A stretch of DNA of 45,000 nt from Chromera velia (lineage: Eukaryota > Sar > Chromeraceae), in assembly GCA_018398765.1 (NCBI GenBank), contig JAHBMJ010005905.1, forward strand, positions 14,895 to 59,894, written 5' to 3'. Made by a program: the position numbers and the translations under genes. The notes beneath the pieces were generated by a model. The model worked only from the letters and a program-made list of their open reading frames with translations, made no database searches and had not been told where the DNA came from. Below are positions 11,085 to 22,699 of this stretch, piece after piece (positions within the stretch are counted from its first letter, which is position 1; each line of letters starts with the position of its first letter).

Positions 11085-12043
11085 AGATCCCCTTTCTTCC
11101 AAACAGACGTTCACACGAGGGAGACGCTCGATCCCCCCCGTCTCTTCAGCCACCCATCTCCACAATCTCCCCTGATCTTCCTGTCTCCTCTGCCTGTCTC
11201 TTCTTTCAGACACCGACTTTCACCCCAGAGCGAGAGCTACAGGAGATCTGCGCTTGCCACATCTCGTGCTTGATTTGCTCTCCAAGGACAGACACACTTA
11301 GAAATCGACGTAGTAAGGACCACCAAACAAAGGAAGGTATTGGGGGAAGGCAGAAAGGAAGAGGCAAAAAGAAAAGGACAAAAACGATTGCAAAGCAACC
11401 AGGACAATTAAGCGTGACCGTCTGGAGGATAGAGCAGACGGACAGAGGGACAAAAGACCTTCGGATCCTCCTTCCTCTTTACGTCTGTCTATACGACACT
11501 GTGACACCTTTCAAAAGCGATAAGACAAACATACACACAGGGGAGAAAACAGGAAGATAGAAATGACTCAATAAATCAAAAGCATGCACGGTCAGAGAGG
11601 AACGACCGTTAGATCGCCCGGCAAGCTGAACAGAAAAAGGTCGACAAAGACCTTTTCCCAAAAAGGAAATGCATGTTCGCCACCTCTCTGTAATTCTGAA
11701 ATTAATGCCTTTTGCAGACAGTAGAGGGTACTGACAATATCAGAACTTGTCGGATTACAGACGACAGGAAAAAACACAGAACGAAGGTGGGCAAAGGGAC
11801 AAAAAGCGGGAGGGAGAAATGCCGACTGATACAGACCAGTTCTGATCACTTTGTCTACTGATTTTTCTTAACTTATGGGTATTTCTGCGGTCTTCAAGGT
11901 GTCACTGGTTTCTGACTCAGTTGAGAGACAACGGAGAGAAATTCAAATGCGAGGACAACCTCATGTCTTCCATCCATTCGTATACAGGCTCCCCTTTTTT
12001 TGTTCTCGTGACTCTGTTTGGTTTATTTCTCTCTTTGTACGCA

Positions 12044-13400
12044 TTAAAGATGGGAACTGCAGGATCTCCCCGCCCCTCCCTTTTGCCCCTTCTGTCCCTG
12101 CCCAGGATGCCCTTTTTGTTGACTTTCACTGGGAGAAAAGGAGGGAGAGGCAACACCCCCCGCTCCCTGCCACCACAAAAACATCCACTGCAACCGTGCC
12201 GGCACCATCATTTCAAGTTTCTGCAGCACCACCTCGATTCTCTGCAACAACTGCGCAACCCACCGAGGTCTCCCCAAACCCTGCCAAAATCTCAGCACTG
12301 CCAACGTCATCTCTTCCCAAAGCTCCTCGATGGCACGCATCGTTGCTGACTGCCCTCCCTCAACTTGTCCCCCCCCCATGCCTCCCCGAGGATAAAACAA
12401 AGTTGCCACGAGAATCCACATACAGGTCGAAAGCCCTACCCGCATATTCTTCTCTCTCATCTCACTGACCAGGTCGAAAGGAAATTTCTGCACTACAGAC
12501 TGCACGGACGCTTCGGCACTCCAACTCATGGTGCTGGCAGCCAAAGCATCCCACTCCACCCCTTCCTGACTTTCATGCCGACTTCTGCTAACTTTCTCAG
12601 CCACTTGCTCTGCGATCTGCTCGCTTGCTTCTTGGTGCTCACGGCTGCTTCCCCCTCCCCCCCCCCTTCCGTCAGCCTCCACGGAATTTTCTCGAGAGAC
12701 GGACTCCCTCTCACCCCCACCTGAAGATCCGGGGTGACCTTCCCCCCCTCGCACAGCCGTCTCGTCAGTGCCTGAGTTCTTCGCTTCCTTCTCAGAGGAC
12801 TTTTTTCCACGCTCATCTCCCTGCTGCTGCTGCTGCTGCTTTTGGGGTGACTGTCTGCTTCGTGGAAACATTCGCAGACGGGAGGGACGGGAAAGAGAGG
12901 AAGAAGGGCGTCGCGCAGCTTCCGCCGCTGCAGCAGCCTGGCCCTCCATATACCCCTTAATCAGCCTCATGCGGATGGCCTCCCTGAAAGAAGGAAGAGA
13001 GGAAAAAAAGAATCAAAGACACATCGAGTCCATGACTCAATTCGTGAATGAATACATCGTCATTCAGTAAATTAACGTCACAACCAATCCAGTAAAGAAC
13101 GACGAACACACATCTGATGGCCGATGTTGACTGTATGAGGTAAAGCAGACTGCTTGAAAAAAAAAAGAGAGCGAGGGAGGGCCGCAGATGGGGCTCAAAA
13201 AGATCTGAAGGGCGGGGAAGAGCGAGGCGCGCACTGACAGGCAAACAGACAAACGCAGAGACAGACAGGCAGGCAAACCAACCGACAGTCCAGAGACCTA
13301 CACAATGGCGGACAGAGTTGCGCGTTTCCTTTCCTATCTCTTCCTTCTTACTTTTCACCACAACAGGTGGACAGAAAGCACCACATGCGTAGTCGTTTTT

Positions 13401-13437
<37 letters not shown>

Positions 13438-14903
13438 CACACATCCTCGCACACACATAGAAAAAAGGCAAAAACGGGGAAAACGAAATGGAGACAGCTT
13501 GAGAAGTCGCAACCATCTGTGGAAAACGATCCGAGACCCGACGCAGAGAGTCTGACTGAAAGGAGGACATGGCCTGTCATGTCAATCTTTCCTTTTTCAA
13601 TTTATCCCTCAGAACAATGCATTCCTCCCACCTACCTATACATGCGCGCCGAGGGGACCATTTTTCGCTGGCGCATTTCTTGAAAGACGTCGAGAAAATC
13701 TGCAAAACATGCGGCATCTCTTGAATGAATGCACGCAGAGAGAATGGCGGAGAGAGCACGATAACTAGGCTCCATCTGTCGCGACTTCATCACATGAAGC
13801 ACCTCTCGTGCGCTCTGCACACACTCTTTCCGGTGACTCGTGGAGAGGCCAACCACTATGCCCTCAAATACCCTTTCTTTCGGCTGTACTTCGTGGCGAA
13901 CCATCTCCTCGAGCAGGGCCTGTGCTCGGTGGGGGCCCCGGAATTTTCCGGACCCGCTCCTCCCACTCCGTGCGAACACCAGAGACAACGCAAAAAAGGT
14001 CGTCTCATTTGGGGTCGCACCTGACAAGACCATCTCCTGGTAGGTCTTCCACACTTTCTCCCAGGGAACCTCTGGGATGGCCGCGGCCCCGGAAAGCAGT
14101 TCGTTCCATATGCAGGTCGGAGGCTCGACACCCTCCTCCCTGACTCCACTGAGGCATGCATGAGCTCTCTGCCACGCAGACAGACTCCGGAGGGAGGAGG
14201 CCAATTTGATCAGCAGATAACAGGCGGCGGGGTCGGGTTTGATCCCGTTCTTCCTCATTTCGGCAAAAAGGAGCAGAACGCGGTCGAAAAGTGCCGCTCT
14301 TTCTCTGGGATGTTCACACCCTGCTGCTTTCGCAAACGCGAGTAGCAACATTGTGTAAACGTGTTGGTCGGGGGTCAGACCGTTGGCCTTCATTTCTTCA
14401 AAAAGACTCAAAACCCCGGGCAGGCTGATCTCCTTCGTTTGCACACTCGGGACAAGCAATTGCTTGTAAACTGCAAGAGATGGTTTAAACGGAATCTCAT
14501 GCAGTGAAAAGGCCTCGAGGCGCTTCAGAGCCTGGGCGATGGGGCTGACTGGATCGGAATCTGTGTGCCCGGACACGTCTGGATTGAACATCAATGACGT
14601 GTAGCTGCGCGTGGGAACTGGTTTTCCCAGCAATGCCGTCTCCGGCAGCACAGTCTCATTGAAGCCCCCCCCCACGCCCTCGCTGCCACTCACGCCGGCT
14701 GAGAGTTTCAGGGCGACACTTGAAGGAGTCTTTTCGATTCCAACGTGACGCTGGCTATCGCAAAAACGTTTTGGTTTAAATACAGGGATGATACCATTGC
14801 TGTCGACCGGCACAAAAGCACAATCCCCCCCCTGGCTGCAAAAAGAGAGGAGTGCCACAAGAAGGAGGGCAATGTCAAGAAAGCTCTGCCATCTACCCCC
14901 CAT
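12044..14903 (-). CDS. Plastid-targeted pentatricopeptide-repeat (PPR) protein, two exons
   Basis: Exon 1 is 14903-13636 and exon 2 is 12983-12044 (stop TAA), giving 735 residues. The apparent TAG at 13632-13634 lies inside the intron: AG|GTAGGT is a strong donor, and exon 2 follows a long pyrimidine tract ending TTCTTTCAG. The join yields SARMYREAIRMRLIKGYMEG, an uninterrupted PPR helix pair. Residues 1-29 are a signal peptide with the predicted cleavage before Phe-Val-Pro, the entry signal of complex red-type plastids. Residues about 140-423 hold some seven PPR motifs, recognisable by their ends: GLTPD, GIKPD, GVEPP, GATPN, EVQPK, QMEPS and KMVPS. PPR proteins bind single-stranded organelle RNA for processing, stability or translation. 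The C-terminal 310 residues are low-complexity (Ala, Ser, Gly, a Gln run) with helical patches and have no known domain. The gene is divergent from the gene at 15594. Confidence 0.85.
13404..13433. repeat. (CT)n microsatellite in the PPR intron
   Basis: Fourteen to fifteen CT units (GA on the coding strand) inside the 652-base intron of the PPR gene. Confidence 0.95.
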
Positions 14904-15593
14904 TTTCTCACACCACAGAAAAGCAGGAAGTGGATACGGAACGACGAATGGGCGCTAAAGAGGCCCTGCACGAAAAGAAGTTCCTGCCTCTTCCAGACCT
15001 TCGCCTCAGTCTGCCGCAGCCGGCTTACGTCAAAATCCGGAAAATGGAATTCTTCAACTTTGCGACGTCTTAAAACACGAGAAAGACTCTACAGACACCC
15101 GTCTCCTGCGCCAATTTCAGAACGGGGCATATCAGGGGATACACTGAGCATTACTGAGCCAGTTAAATGGAGTTAAATGTCTATGAATAGCCTTCTGACA
15201 TGCTGACACACTATGACACACTCGATCTCAGTCACTAGACTCATCTAGACTCAGTGGAGTCGTCTCGGACGCCGGCCATGCAGGGCCCGCGGCCGAGCGC
15301 GGGCCGCGCGTGCGCGTCAAGGTTGAATATACGCGCGCGGGGTCGTTTGCCATGGCAGCATGCATGCATGCACGCCTATTCAATTGCAAACGCTGCATGC
15401 ATGCTTGTCAGGTCAGAAGTCGTCGATCTGACAGACAGACGAAGCTCAGAAAGCTGTGTTTCCTCTGGAAATCGGGAGAGAAATCCGTAGCAAGCCCCTC
15501 TACCACCTGTATGCTTGCACGTTGCGCCGTTTTCCTTGAAGTTCTTGATACTTCTTCACATTTTCAAAGACAGCCAACCGGAAGCGTTCGACG
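14904..15593. promoter_or_regulatory. Shared divergent promoter region
   Basis: 690 bases separate the start codons of the PPR gene (-) and the six-exon gene (+). Features visible are: TGACACACTATGACACACT and two CTAGACTCA copies near 15198-15254, a very CpG-rich block (15276-15320, with CGCGGCC and GGGCCGCGCG), and GCATGCATGCATGCA near 15359. No clear TATA box for either gene. A shared promoter is inferred from the arrangement only. Confidence 0.4.
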
Positions 15594-16702
15594 ATGAATC
15601 CGTATCATTATCATTACCCCTACCCTTATCCATACTACCAATACCAAACAGATCCACGGGCTCTCCAGCCGCTACCTCCACAATGGCAGCCTCAACTTGT
15701 CACGCACCACGCACCAGCAATGCAGACAAGTGCGTACCCAGCGTACCCCGCCGCCATGCAACGACAGGTGCCTCCCCACCCAAACGACTTCTGGGTCGAT
15801 GGCTCAGAGGAACAGCGCACCACAATTGCAGAGAACCGGTGAGGGAAGCGACTAGATATCTCTTATATCCTCTGATCAGTGACTGTGGGTCGTTGGCATA
15901 TTCGATTCCCCCTCCTTGGTGTGCATGCAGGGAGTTCTACAAGCGGATGCAACAGGAGGAAAAAACAAGGTCAGTCAATTATGCCCTGCAAGATCGTATG
16001 TGCCCTCCGTTCGTCAACTAAGCCGAATAAACGTCCATTCCCCCATGTTCCCTTTTCTTTTGTGCCACAGGGCTGCGCAAGAACGTCTTCCCATGAACAT
16101 TCCACGAGAAACCACCCGTGGCAACGACTCCCAGCCGAACCCACACGACCCCGCCTTCCAACGGTCCATTGACATGGAGATTTACCGGGAGGACAACCCC
16201 CCACCTCGTGTGATGAGCGAGGAAGAAAAACGAGGGCACAGGGAAGACATGGGCAAGTACAAGGACGACAGGGATGCCATTGTGCGTCTGGTACAGCTGG
16301 GATTCATCAAGCTCTGGGACCTTGATCGGCTTCCCTTCTTCAACCCACACGACCCTCTGTACCGGGAGGTGTTCAAGGATGACGCTCCAGAGACAACACG
16401 CAAGGCACCGAAAGTGGGAACGTGCGATCAAGAAAACGCTGCTGTGCACAACTGGAACACAGTAGTCAGTCCGTCCGTCAGTCAGTCAGTCAACCATTCA
16501 GTCAGTCACTCAAGCAGTCAGCCATCTCGGCCAGTAACTCCATGATCGGTCCTTCGGGCTGTTGAGACTTGGGAATCGGAAAGTTCTTCACTCTCATGCG
16601 TGTTCTCTTCTTGACTTTTCTGTATATTCTGATGCACTGCACCGGCCGCCAGTCCCTCTTTCTATCTTTATGTATCTGTCCGCCTGTATGTCTGTTTGCC
16701 CG

Positions 16703-16765
<63 letters not shown>

Positions 16766-16780
16766 GCCTGTCTGTCTGCC

Positions 16781-16824
<44 letters not shown>

Positions 16825-18756
16825 GGTCGGTCGGTCGGTCGGTCTGTCTGTCTGCCTGTCTGTCTGTATGTATGTATGTATGTGTGTATGTCTGTCTACC
16901 TGTCTTTCTGTCTCTCTGTCTCTCTGTATCTCTGTCTCGCTGTCTCTCTGCCTGCCTGCCTGCCTGTACGCCTCTGCCTGTCCAATGTCTGTCTGGTAAC
17001 CTTCCACTGTGAGCACAAGAAAAGCAAAGAAAAAAGAGAGACAGAAACAAAAAATGGAGAAAAGGGAAAACGATAATGGAATGTGAGGGAAAGAATTTCC
17101 CATTGTGTTTTTGCTTTTCGCGTCTGCTGGCTTTTCTATCTGCCTTTCTGGCAGCACGTGTATCAGTCTGGTCTGTCCATCTTAAGAACGAGTCAGCAAA
17201 AGGAAAGGAAAAGATAGAACACGTAGTTACCTGTCTCTGCCTGCCTGTCTGTACTTCTGTGCGTCCGTCTCTTTGTTCGTTCATTTATTTGTTTACCCAA
17301 CAGAGTCCCTGCCTGTCTTGCGCATCCAGTCGGCTGCCAATCTCAACGCCTGGTTCCCGCCTCCTCTTTGTTTGTACACTCACACACACATGTATATACA
17401 TACATATATATATATACACACACATGCAAACGATGCATGCAGGTGAGAGAGGGGCCCGACGGGGAGAGGCAGGTCTACTACGACGACGTAATGACGAAGA
17501 TCATGAGGAAGAGGAACGAAGAAGAGGCCAGGGCGTGGATGGAGCGTTGGCCCATGGACACCGAGGTCCAGAGGAGGATGTTGCAGCAACTGGGACAGAA
17601 CTCGATGGTCCCCTTTACGGGGGAAACTGAAGCAATGCGGTTGGTTTATGAATCGGAAAGGGGCTGGGAGTTCTTCAAGACCTCTACAATCACTCTACCC
17701 GCCCCTATATCTCTCTGATTCATCTTCATCAATGTGTGTCCCCCTCTCCCCTTCTCTCTCTGCGTGTCCATTTACCACATATTCTCTCTCTCTCTATCTA
17801 TCTATCTTGGCAGGATTTGCTGCAGCATCCTGTATCCTTTCGACCTTCCCTCCCCTGTTGCCGGTCCTTTTGCAGATACTACAGGGAGCGCCAGGTGTTT
17901 TATGAATCGGAAATGCGGGCCCTCCACCGACAGAAGTGCAAGGAAATTCTGGCGGAAATCCGGGACTGCGACAGGCAGCTGGCAGAGCTGTTGAATCCCT
18001 CGAGCGAAGAGGAGTTCGAAATGAGGATGCATCTGCACGATGCGCCAGAAAATTTGGAGAAGTCAGCCCTAGCTTTCTCTTGTGATTTATTTACCCTTTC
18101 TTGCTCCTTCCTCAAGATTACTACCGTCTTCATTTTTGAACATGGGCACATTCAGACACTTCCACTGACAAAAGCACTCCAGTCGATCCTTCTCGCCTGC
18201 TTTATGCATGCCTGTATGTATGTGTGTCCGTGCGCGTCCACATCTCTCGCTGCGTGCACAGCGACCCTCCGATAGACCAGCGTGAACATGGCACTCTCCC
18301 TAGATCTCCCGCAGACCTCTTCTCTCTGGCCTTTGCTTCCTTGCCGAAGTTTTTCTTTTCTCGATGTCAGAACTTGACTCGTGTGCGGCAAATTTAAAGA
18401 GAAACGAAGAATGGCGTCTGCTGTCTTGTTGGTGCCTACATCAAAGTCTGCAGTTACCTTCAATTCTCATTTACAATTTTACGCAATTCTGGACACCTTC
18501 CAATTCTGTCGTCAAATTGGTGACGCTCTTTTTCTTTAGGGGAAAATGGACCACACAATCATATTTATTCATATGTCGAAAGTGTCCTTGCGTCTGTGTG
18601 TGCGCATGTGTGCGTACCTGCACCTTGTCTATGATGATGTGTCCACACCGCAGGGTCGGGAACATCTTCAGGAGGAAGTTTGTCCAGATTCAGGGCAACC
18701 TGTACAACTTCCACCGAAACCTTGTCAGGTGGGGAATTCTGAAGGGCGGAGCTTGA
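15594..18756 (+). CDS. Six-exon orphan gene, Tyr/Pro-rich N-terminus and charged helical body
   Basis: Exons: 15594-15838, 15931-15969, 16071-16368, 17443-17639, 17876-18061, 18654-18756 (stop TGA). They total 1,068 bases, or 355 residues, with all phases consistent. The N-terminus is a Tyr/Pro/Gln-rich disordered stretch (MNPYHYHYPYPYPYYQYQ), followed by a charged body rich in Glu, Arg, Asp and Met with likely helices (FYKRMQQEEKTR; MRKRNEEEARAWMERW; RYYRERQVFYESEMRALHRQ) and a C-terminal FRRKFVQIQGNLYNFHRNLVRW. No signal peptide or membrane segment, so it is likely cytosolic or nuclear. The end of exon 3 is uncertain: 16368 (GTGTTC) is preferred because codon third-position GC falls after it, but 16464 (GTCAGT) is also in phase and would add 32 residues. 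The donor after 17639 (GTTGGT) is weak. I recognise no family. Confidence 0.65.
16462..16985. repeat. GTCA and (TGTC/TGCC)n microsatellite cluster in intron 3
   Basis: GTCAGTCAGTCA runs (16465-16522) are followed by a 300-base (TGYC)n tract (16680-16985) with internal CGGT and TATG variants. The tract explains the long Cys-Leu-Ser-Val and Asp-Arg-Gln-Thr repeat frames on both strands, which are not genes. It makes up much of the 1,074-base intron between exons 3 and 4. Confidence 0.95.
17389..17427. repeat. TA/CA microsatellite ahead of exon 4
   Basis: CACACACATGTATATACATACATATATATATATACACACACATG lies 16-60 bases upstream of the exon-4 acceptor at 17442. It may affect recognition of that acceptor. 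Confidence 0.8.
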
Positions 18757-19997
18757 TGCCTGCCTGATGGCCGGCGGGGAGGATGATGAAGTTTGAGTAA
18801 TTGGAATGAATACGATTCGGGGGCGGCGGGAAGGGGGGAAGAAGCAAAACACTTTGGTCGATTGTTGAATAGAGCCTGCAAGTTTAAGTGTTCTTGGAGA
18901 ATGATCGATGGTGATGATGCTGATGACAGAGCTAGTGACAGAGGGTGAAGTTTATTGCAGTTGCCAGCAAGTTTGAAACTTGGAAGTCTGCACAACCATC
19001 ATGATTGACCAGAGATGGCAGACCCCGAGACTCTGCTCAGGTCTTCGCAGTATGACTCGGACTCCGCAGTGCTGCTAGTAGCACTAGTGCTACCAGTGTT
19101 TTTGATTTGATTGTTGTATAGCAATTAAGTTTTTATATCAGCCACATATTCAATGACTTTAATTAATTAGGTTCCTAGCTGGTTTTTACGTTAGGTTTCC
19201 ACGAGCTGGATTACGCACCCAAAAAATTTAAATGAACTGAACATAACTGAACTAATTACGAGTGCAATTTTTACCAACTTCCTTTATTTATTCAAATAAT
19301 TCAACCTCGCAATAATGTGTATAGAGTAAACTGTCTCGTGCATAACACTAGGCATAGCATTGCATACGTTGCAGTAAAACCCTAAAAGTCTATTAAATTA
19401 GTATGAATACACTGGTAGCGATAGCGTATGATGTAGCGTATGATAAAGACTCAGATGCATGATCGATGCGGATTTTAATTATAAAAAGTTCTTTTATATA
19501 CTGGTACTAAACTACGCTACACATAGCCAGGATTTTACAGGATTTTAGCGGATTTTATGATTCAAACAAAATTATGAGATTTTAGCTGAGGTTTTAGCGA
19601 ATTAAATTTATAAGATTTTATGATGTATCCAAAATAATCCCCAAAAGGGGCAGTAAATGTAGAACACAATGATTAAAATATGGTTAAAAATGGATGGACC
19701 CGCAGCTAGATGCGCAGTAACATAATTATAATAAAGAGCTGATCGAAATATCAAATGATAATGATGAAAAATAAAAAAGTTTGCACGCTTAGGACGAGCT
19801 ATAAAACTGCTTTTAAGAAATGCAGGTCTAGTACACTGCCGCATCATTACTGCAAACATTTGTTGAAAGACGAAAATGTGGTACTAGTCACCATAGAAGC
19901 CTGAATAACGCATAACCTGAGTCCCAGCGAGTGCTCATAAACAGGGGCTGCCACAGTGGTGCAGAAAAAAGGGTCTCGCATGCAGAGAGAGTTTCAA
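18757..19997. other. Spacer: GC-rich 3' flank passing into AT-rich sequence
   Basis: After the stop at 18756 the sequence is GC-balanced to about 19090, then strongly AT-rich. From 19526 to 19620 a short degenerate repeat with GATTTTA or GGATTTTAGCG as its core recurs about six times. GTAGCG/TATGAT words repeat at 19415-19445. No gene was found. Confidence 0.6.
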
Positions 19998-22442
19998 TCA
20001 AGCAAGATTTTGTACAAGACGAGCCACAGCTGCGGGTGACATGGAAGCGCACGTACAGTAAAAATGGCTTGAGTCAACCCTCATGCAGCCTCCCAACTGC
20101 CCGACGCCACCGCCATCCTCTTCTTTCATGGCCGCCCCTGCAAGCACCCCTGTCTCTAAATCAAACGAAAAATCCAGGTCAAGCCCTGCTTCTGTGTGCC
20201 TGCCGAGACTCTTGAGAATCTCACCCCTATCACGGTGCAAGCGAGCACAGCCCGGATGGAGCCCAATCGTCTCTGTACACAGGCAAAGGGCAGCCTTGGG
20301 CTTCTCGTCAAAAAACAGGGATCGTGCAAGCGCACGTCTCCAGTGAAAATCCAAGGCAAGCATCTCAGCATGTGTTTGCAGCGGCACTCTTTCCTTGCCA
20401 TTTCCCCCCGCTCCGTCCAAGATTGTACTCGTCCCAGATGGAGAGACACAACCGAAGCGGAGGCGAAAGGCGGCCAAATGCACGGCTGCCTCATGAAACC
20501 GATGTCGAAAAAAAGCAGATAGTCCCTTCTTTAAAAGCATCCTTTTCAGACCTCCTTCTCCTTCTAGATCTTCCTGCCTGATCCTGATCTCTGCCTCTCC
20601 ACTACCGGGACCAGCAGACAAAGACGTGTCTCTTCCGCCTTCCTCTCTCTCCTTTTCTTCTCTTTGCCCTTGTCCATCTCCCTCTGTATTCACTTCCCCT
20701 CCTCTTTCCTCTTGCTTCTGCTGACTTCTTCTTATGCACGCTTCTGCCATCCTACAGGGAGACGGGGGAGGCCGGACACCGCCGTCTCCCTTCTGATCCG
20801 CTGTAAATTCCACAGGAGGGTGCTCATCTGTCGGAAGTCGCACAATGCCAACGTACCGAGATGGACTGTCACGGGCACTGAGGAGACGTCGGCGTGTCTG
20901 CGCTCTTCTCTCAGCAGCTTCCCCCTTACCCTCAACCTCCCCCGCCTGAAGTGCAGCTTCATCTCTAGTCTGAGAAGGGTCACATGGGTCAAAAACTGCA
21001 AATGCCCTCAGCCAGGTGTCGAAGACTGTGGCCGCAGTTTCGGGCACTGGGGCGGCCGTTTCATCGCTGGTCTCTTTTCCGACTAGCAACGGGGAAGCGT
21101 CCCGTCTTGGAGGAGAGTGAGAGCGCGGCGCCTGCAGGGGCAGGAGGAAGCTCTGAGCTCTCAGGGGTTTCTGGGGTCTCCCCGAGATACTGAGGAGAGT
21201 GAGACCTACTAGGGTTCCTGTGTAGTCCTCTTGCGTCCTTGCCTTGGAGGGACCCCGGGCTTTCTTCTGCCGAGGGGCGGTTGCTGAGGAGGTGCCCTTG
21301 TCCTTGTCAGTCAGAGCAATAAGAGTGTCTATTGTGAGAGGTTCAAATAGAGGAATCGTGTTGAGGTCCTCAAAGGCGATCGACGGAGGGGCATTGCTCT
21401 TAGGGGAACGGAAGGTTTCAAAAGCCTCAGAGGGAGAGGGGAGTTCCGTCATTTCGGCAAATGGGGAGATGTGAATACGCACCTCAGCAGGAGGTTTGGA
21501 TGTGTTTGCATTGACATTCGGTGACGCTGACGACTGATCGGTTTCTCCAGGGGTCCATTTGGCAACCCCCTCTGGCGACCCTGGTGATGGTTTTTCGTTT
21601 TGATGAGGAGACATGGCGGACTCTTCTTCGGGTTTTCTTTTATCTTCTTCAGTTTCAATTGGGGCACGGACGGCGTCATTTACTTTTTCCGTTTCTTTTC
21701 GGATCTCTTTTTGCGTTGCCCCCTCATCCTCGTGCATCCAAGTATCCAGTGGATTGCTCTTTCTTGCAGCATCTGGTTGCGGGATTCCACCCTTCTCTGC
21801 GGTTTTCTGTCCTGCCAATCCATCTGTCTCCTGATTTTGGACGTCTCCCCCCGCCCCCCCATTCTCACCCTCTTCTCGCTTTCTGTCTTTGTCTGTGTGC
21901 AAAAACTCTGTTTGCTGTTCCGGTCCCCCTCCCCCGTCTTCTTTTTTCTCTCTTCCCCCCCCATCCCCCCCTTCTTTGACTGCGCCGAGGGAACTTTCTT
22001 CCTCTGCATTTACAGCCTCTGGAGGTTCTCCCTTCTTGCCATCTTGCACACTCTCTCCTTCTGGGGGAGCCGAGGGAAGTGAGGCCGGGCTTTCTTCTTT
22101 GTTTCCCTCCTCTGCTGCTCCGCTCTTTGCAGAACTGCTCCGTGTCGGGAGACTCAGATGGAGACCCCTCTGGGCCTCCCCGGTGGCAGGTGGCTGGGCG
22201 GCTGGGGGTGCGAACACGGGGACTTCTTCGACTTCCGACTCTTCTTCTTCCAGCTGTATGGCGGCCCTCTGCGCAGAACACGTCTCCCCTCCTCTCTCTC
22301 CCTCTGACGAAAAAATGCGGCCTGACTGAGAAAGTTGTGACGCATCGAATCTTGTACTGACACGGACGCTTTCTTGAGAATGCCCGTGGAAGACTGAGTG
22401 GAAAGTGAGTGGAAGGCACGTGACGTCCGCATCGATCTGCAT
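19998..22442 (-). CDS. Large disordered protein with C-terminal TPR-like helices
   Basis: Uninterrupted frame of 814 codons from ATG 22442 to TGA. The frame opens at a TTG at 22469, but the first ATG is at 22442. A splice acceptor (GCATGCAG) at the same point leaves open an upstream exon. The first 600 residues are Glu/Gly/Pro/Ser/Lys-rich and look disordered. Residues about 640-770 form amphipathic helices: KKGLSAFFRHRFHEAAVHLA, FHWRRALARSLFFDEKPKAA and ARLHRDRGEILKSLGRHTEA. The Ala/Gly/Leu spacing is that of tetratricopeptide repeats, the last two being convincing. TPR modules mediate protein-protein contacts, often with chaperones or large assemblies. The linker gives no clue to the partner. 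No signal peptide is visible. Confidence 0.65.
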   Translation of the reverse strand: MQIDADVTCLPLTFHSVFHGHSQESVRVSTRFDASQLSQSGRIFSSEGERGGETCSAQRAAIQLEEEESEVEEVPVFAPPAAQPPATGEAQRGLHLSLPTRSSSAKSGAAEEGNKEESPASLPSAPPEGESVQDGKKGEPPEAVNAEEESSLGAVKEGGDGGGREKKEDGGGGPEQQTEFLHTDKDRKREEGENGGAGGDVQNQETDGLAGQKTAEKGGIPQPDAARKSNPLDTWMHEDEGATQKEIRKETEKVNDAVRAPIETEEDKRKPEEESAMSPHQNEKPSPGSPEGVAKWTPGETDQSSASPNVNANTSKPPAEVRIHISPFAEMTELPSPSEAFETFRSPKSNAPPSIAFEDLNTIPLFEPLTIDTLIALTDKDKGTSSATAPRQKKARGPSKARTQEDYTGTLVGLTLLSISGRPQKPLRAQSFLLPLQAPRSHSPPRRDASPLLVGKETSDETAAPVPETAATVFDTWLRAFAVFDPCDPSQTRDEAALQAGEVEGKGEAAERRAQTRRRLLSARDSPSRYVGIVRLPTDEHPPVEFTADQKGDGGVRPPPSPCRMAEACIRRSQQKQEERGGEVNTEGDGQGQREEKEREEGGRDTSLSAGPGSGEAEIRIRQEDLEGEGGLKRMLLKKGLSAFFRHRFHEAAVHLAAFRLRFGCVSPSGTSTILDGAGGNGKERVPLQTHAEMLALDFHWRRALARSLFFDEKPKAALCLCTETIGLHPGCARLHRDRGEILKSLGRHTEAGLDLDFSFDLETGVLAGAAMKEEDGGGVGQLGGCMRVDSSHFYCTCASMSPAAVARLVQNLA

Positions 22443-22699
22443 GCACGCAGGCCAGGAGGCACAACCCAAAGTGCATTAAAAGATCAAAATCAAATTGCCT
22501 CTTGGGCAGCAAGCTGTAGTTGGGTCGGAGAAGGAATCGGGGAGGGGAACGAACTGCAGGCAACGGCTGTGACAACATCCCATACACCACGCGTGTATCT
22601 GTACGACGAAGAGCTCAGCCATTCGGCAGGTTGCAAGAACGACAGCAATTCATGTGACCGCTTTTTCAATTTCATGAATAAACGTGGACAACAGTTCTT

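Noticed and set aside
10580-11560. A 326-codon plus-strand frame.
   Set aside because: Low-complexity Ser/Leu/Lys composition across a CT/GT microsatellite, no domain, and equally open shadows on the other strand.
16562-17284. Long open frames on both strands rich in Cys-Leu-Ser-Val or Asp-Arg-Gln-Thr.
   Set aside because: They are read-through of a (TGTC)n microsatellite, open in several frames, and lie in an intron of a better-supported gene.
19526-19620. GATTTTAGCG-like repeats as interstitial telomere sequence.
   Set aside because: The units are irregular and do not match TTTAGGG or related telomere repeats.
22443-22469. TTG start extending the TPR protein by nine residues.
   Set aside because: Nuclear genes start at ATG; the first ATG in frame is at 22,442.
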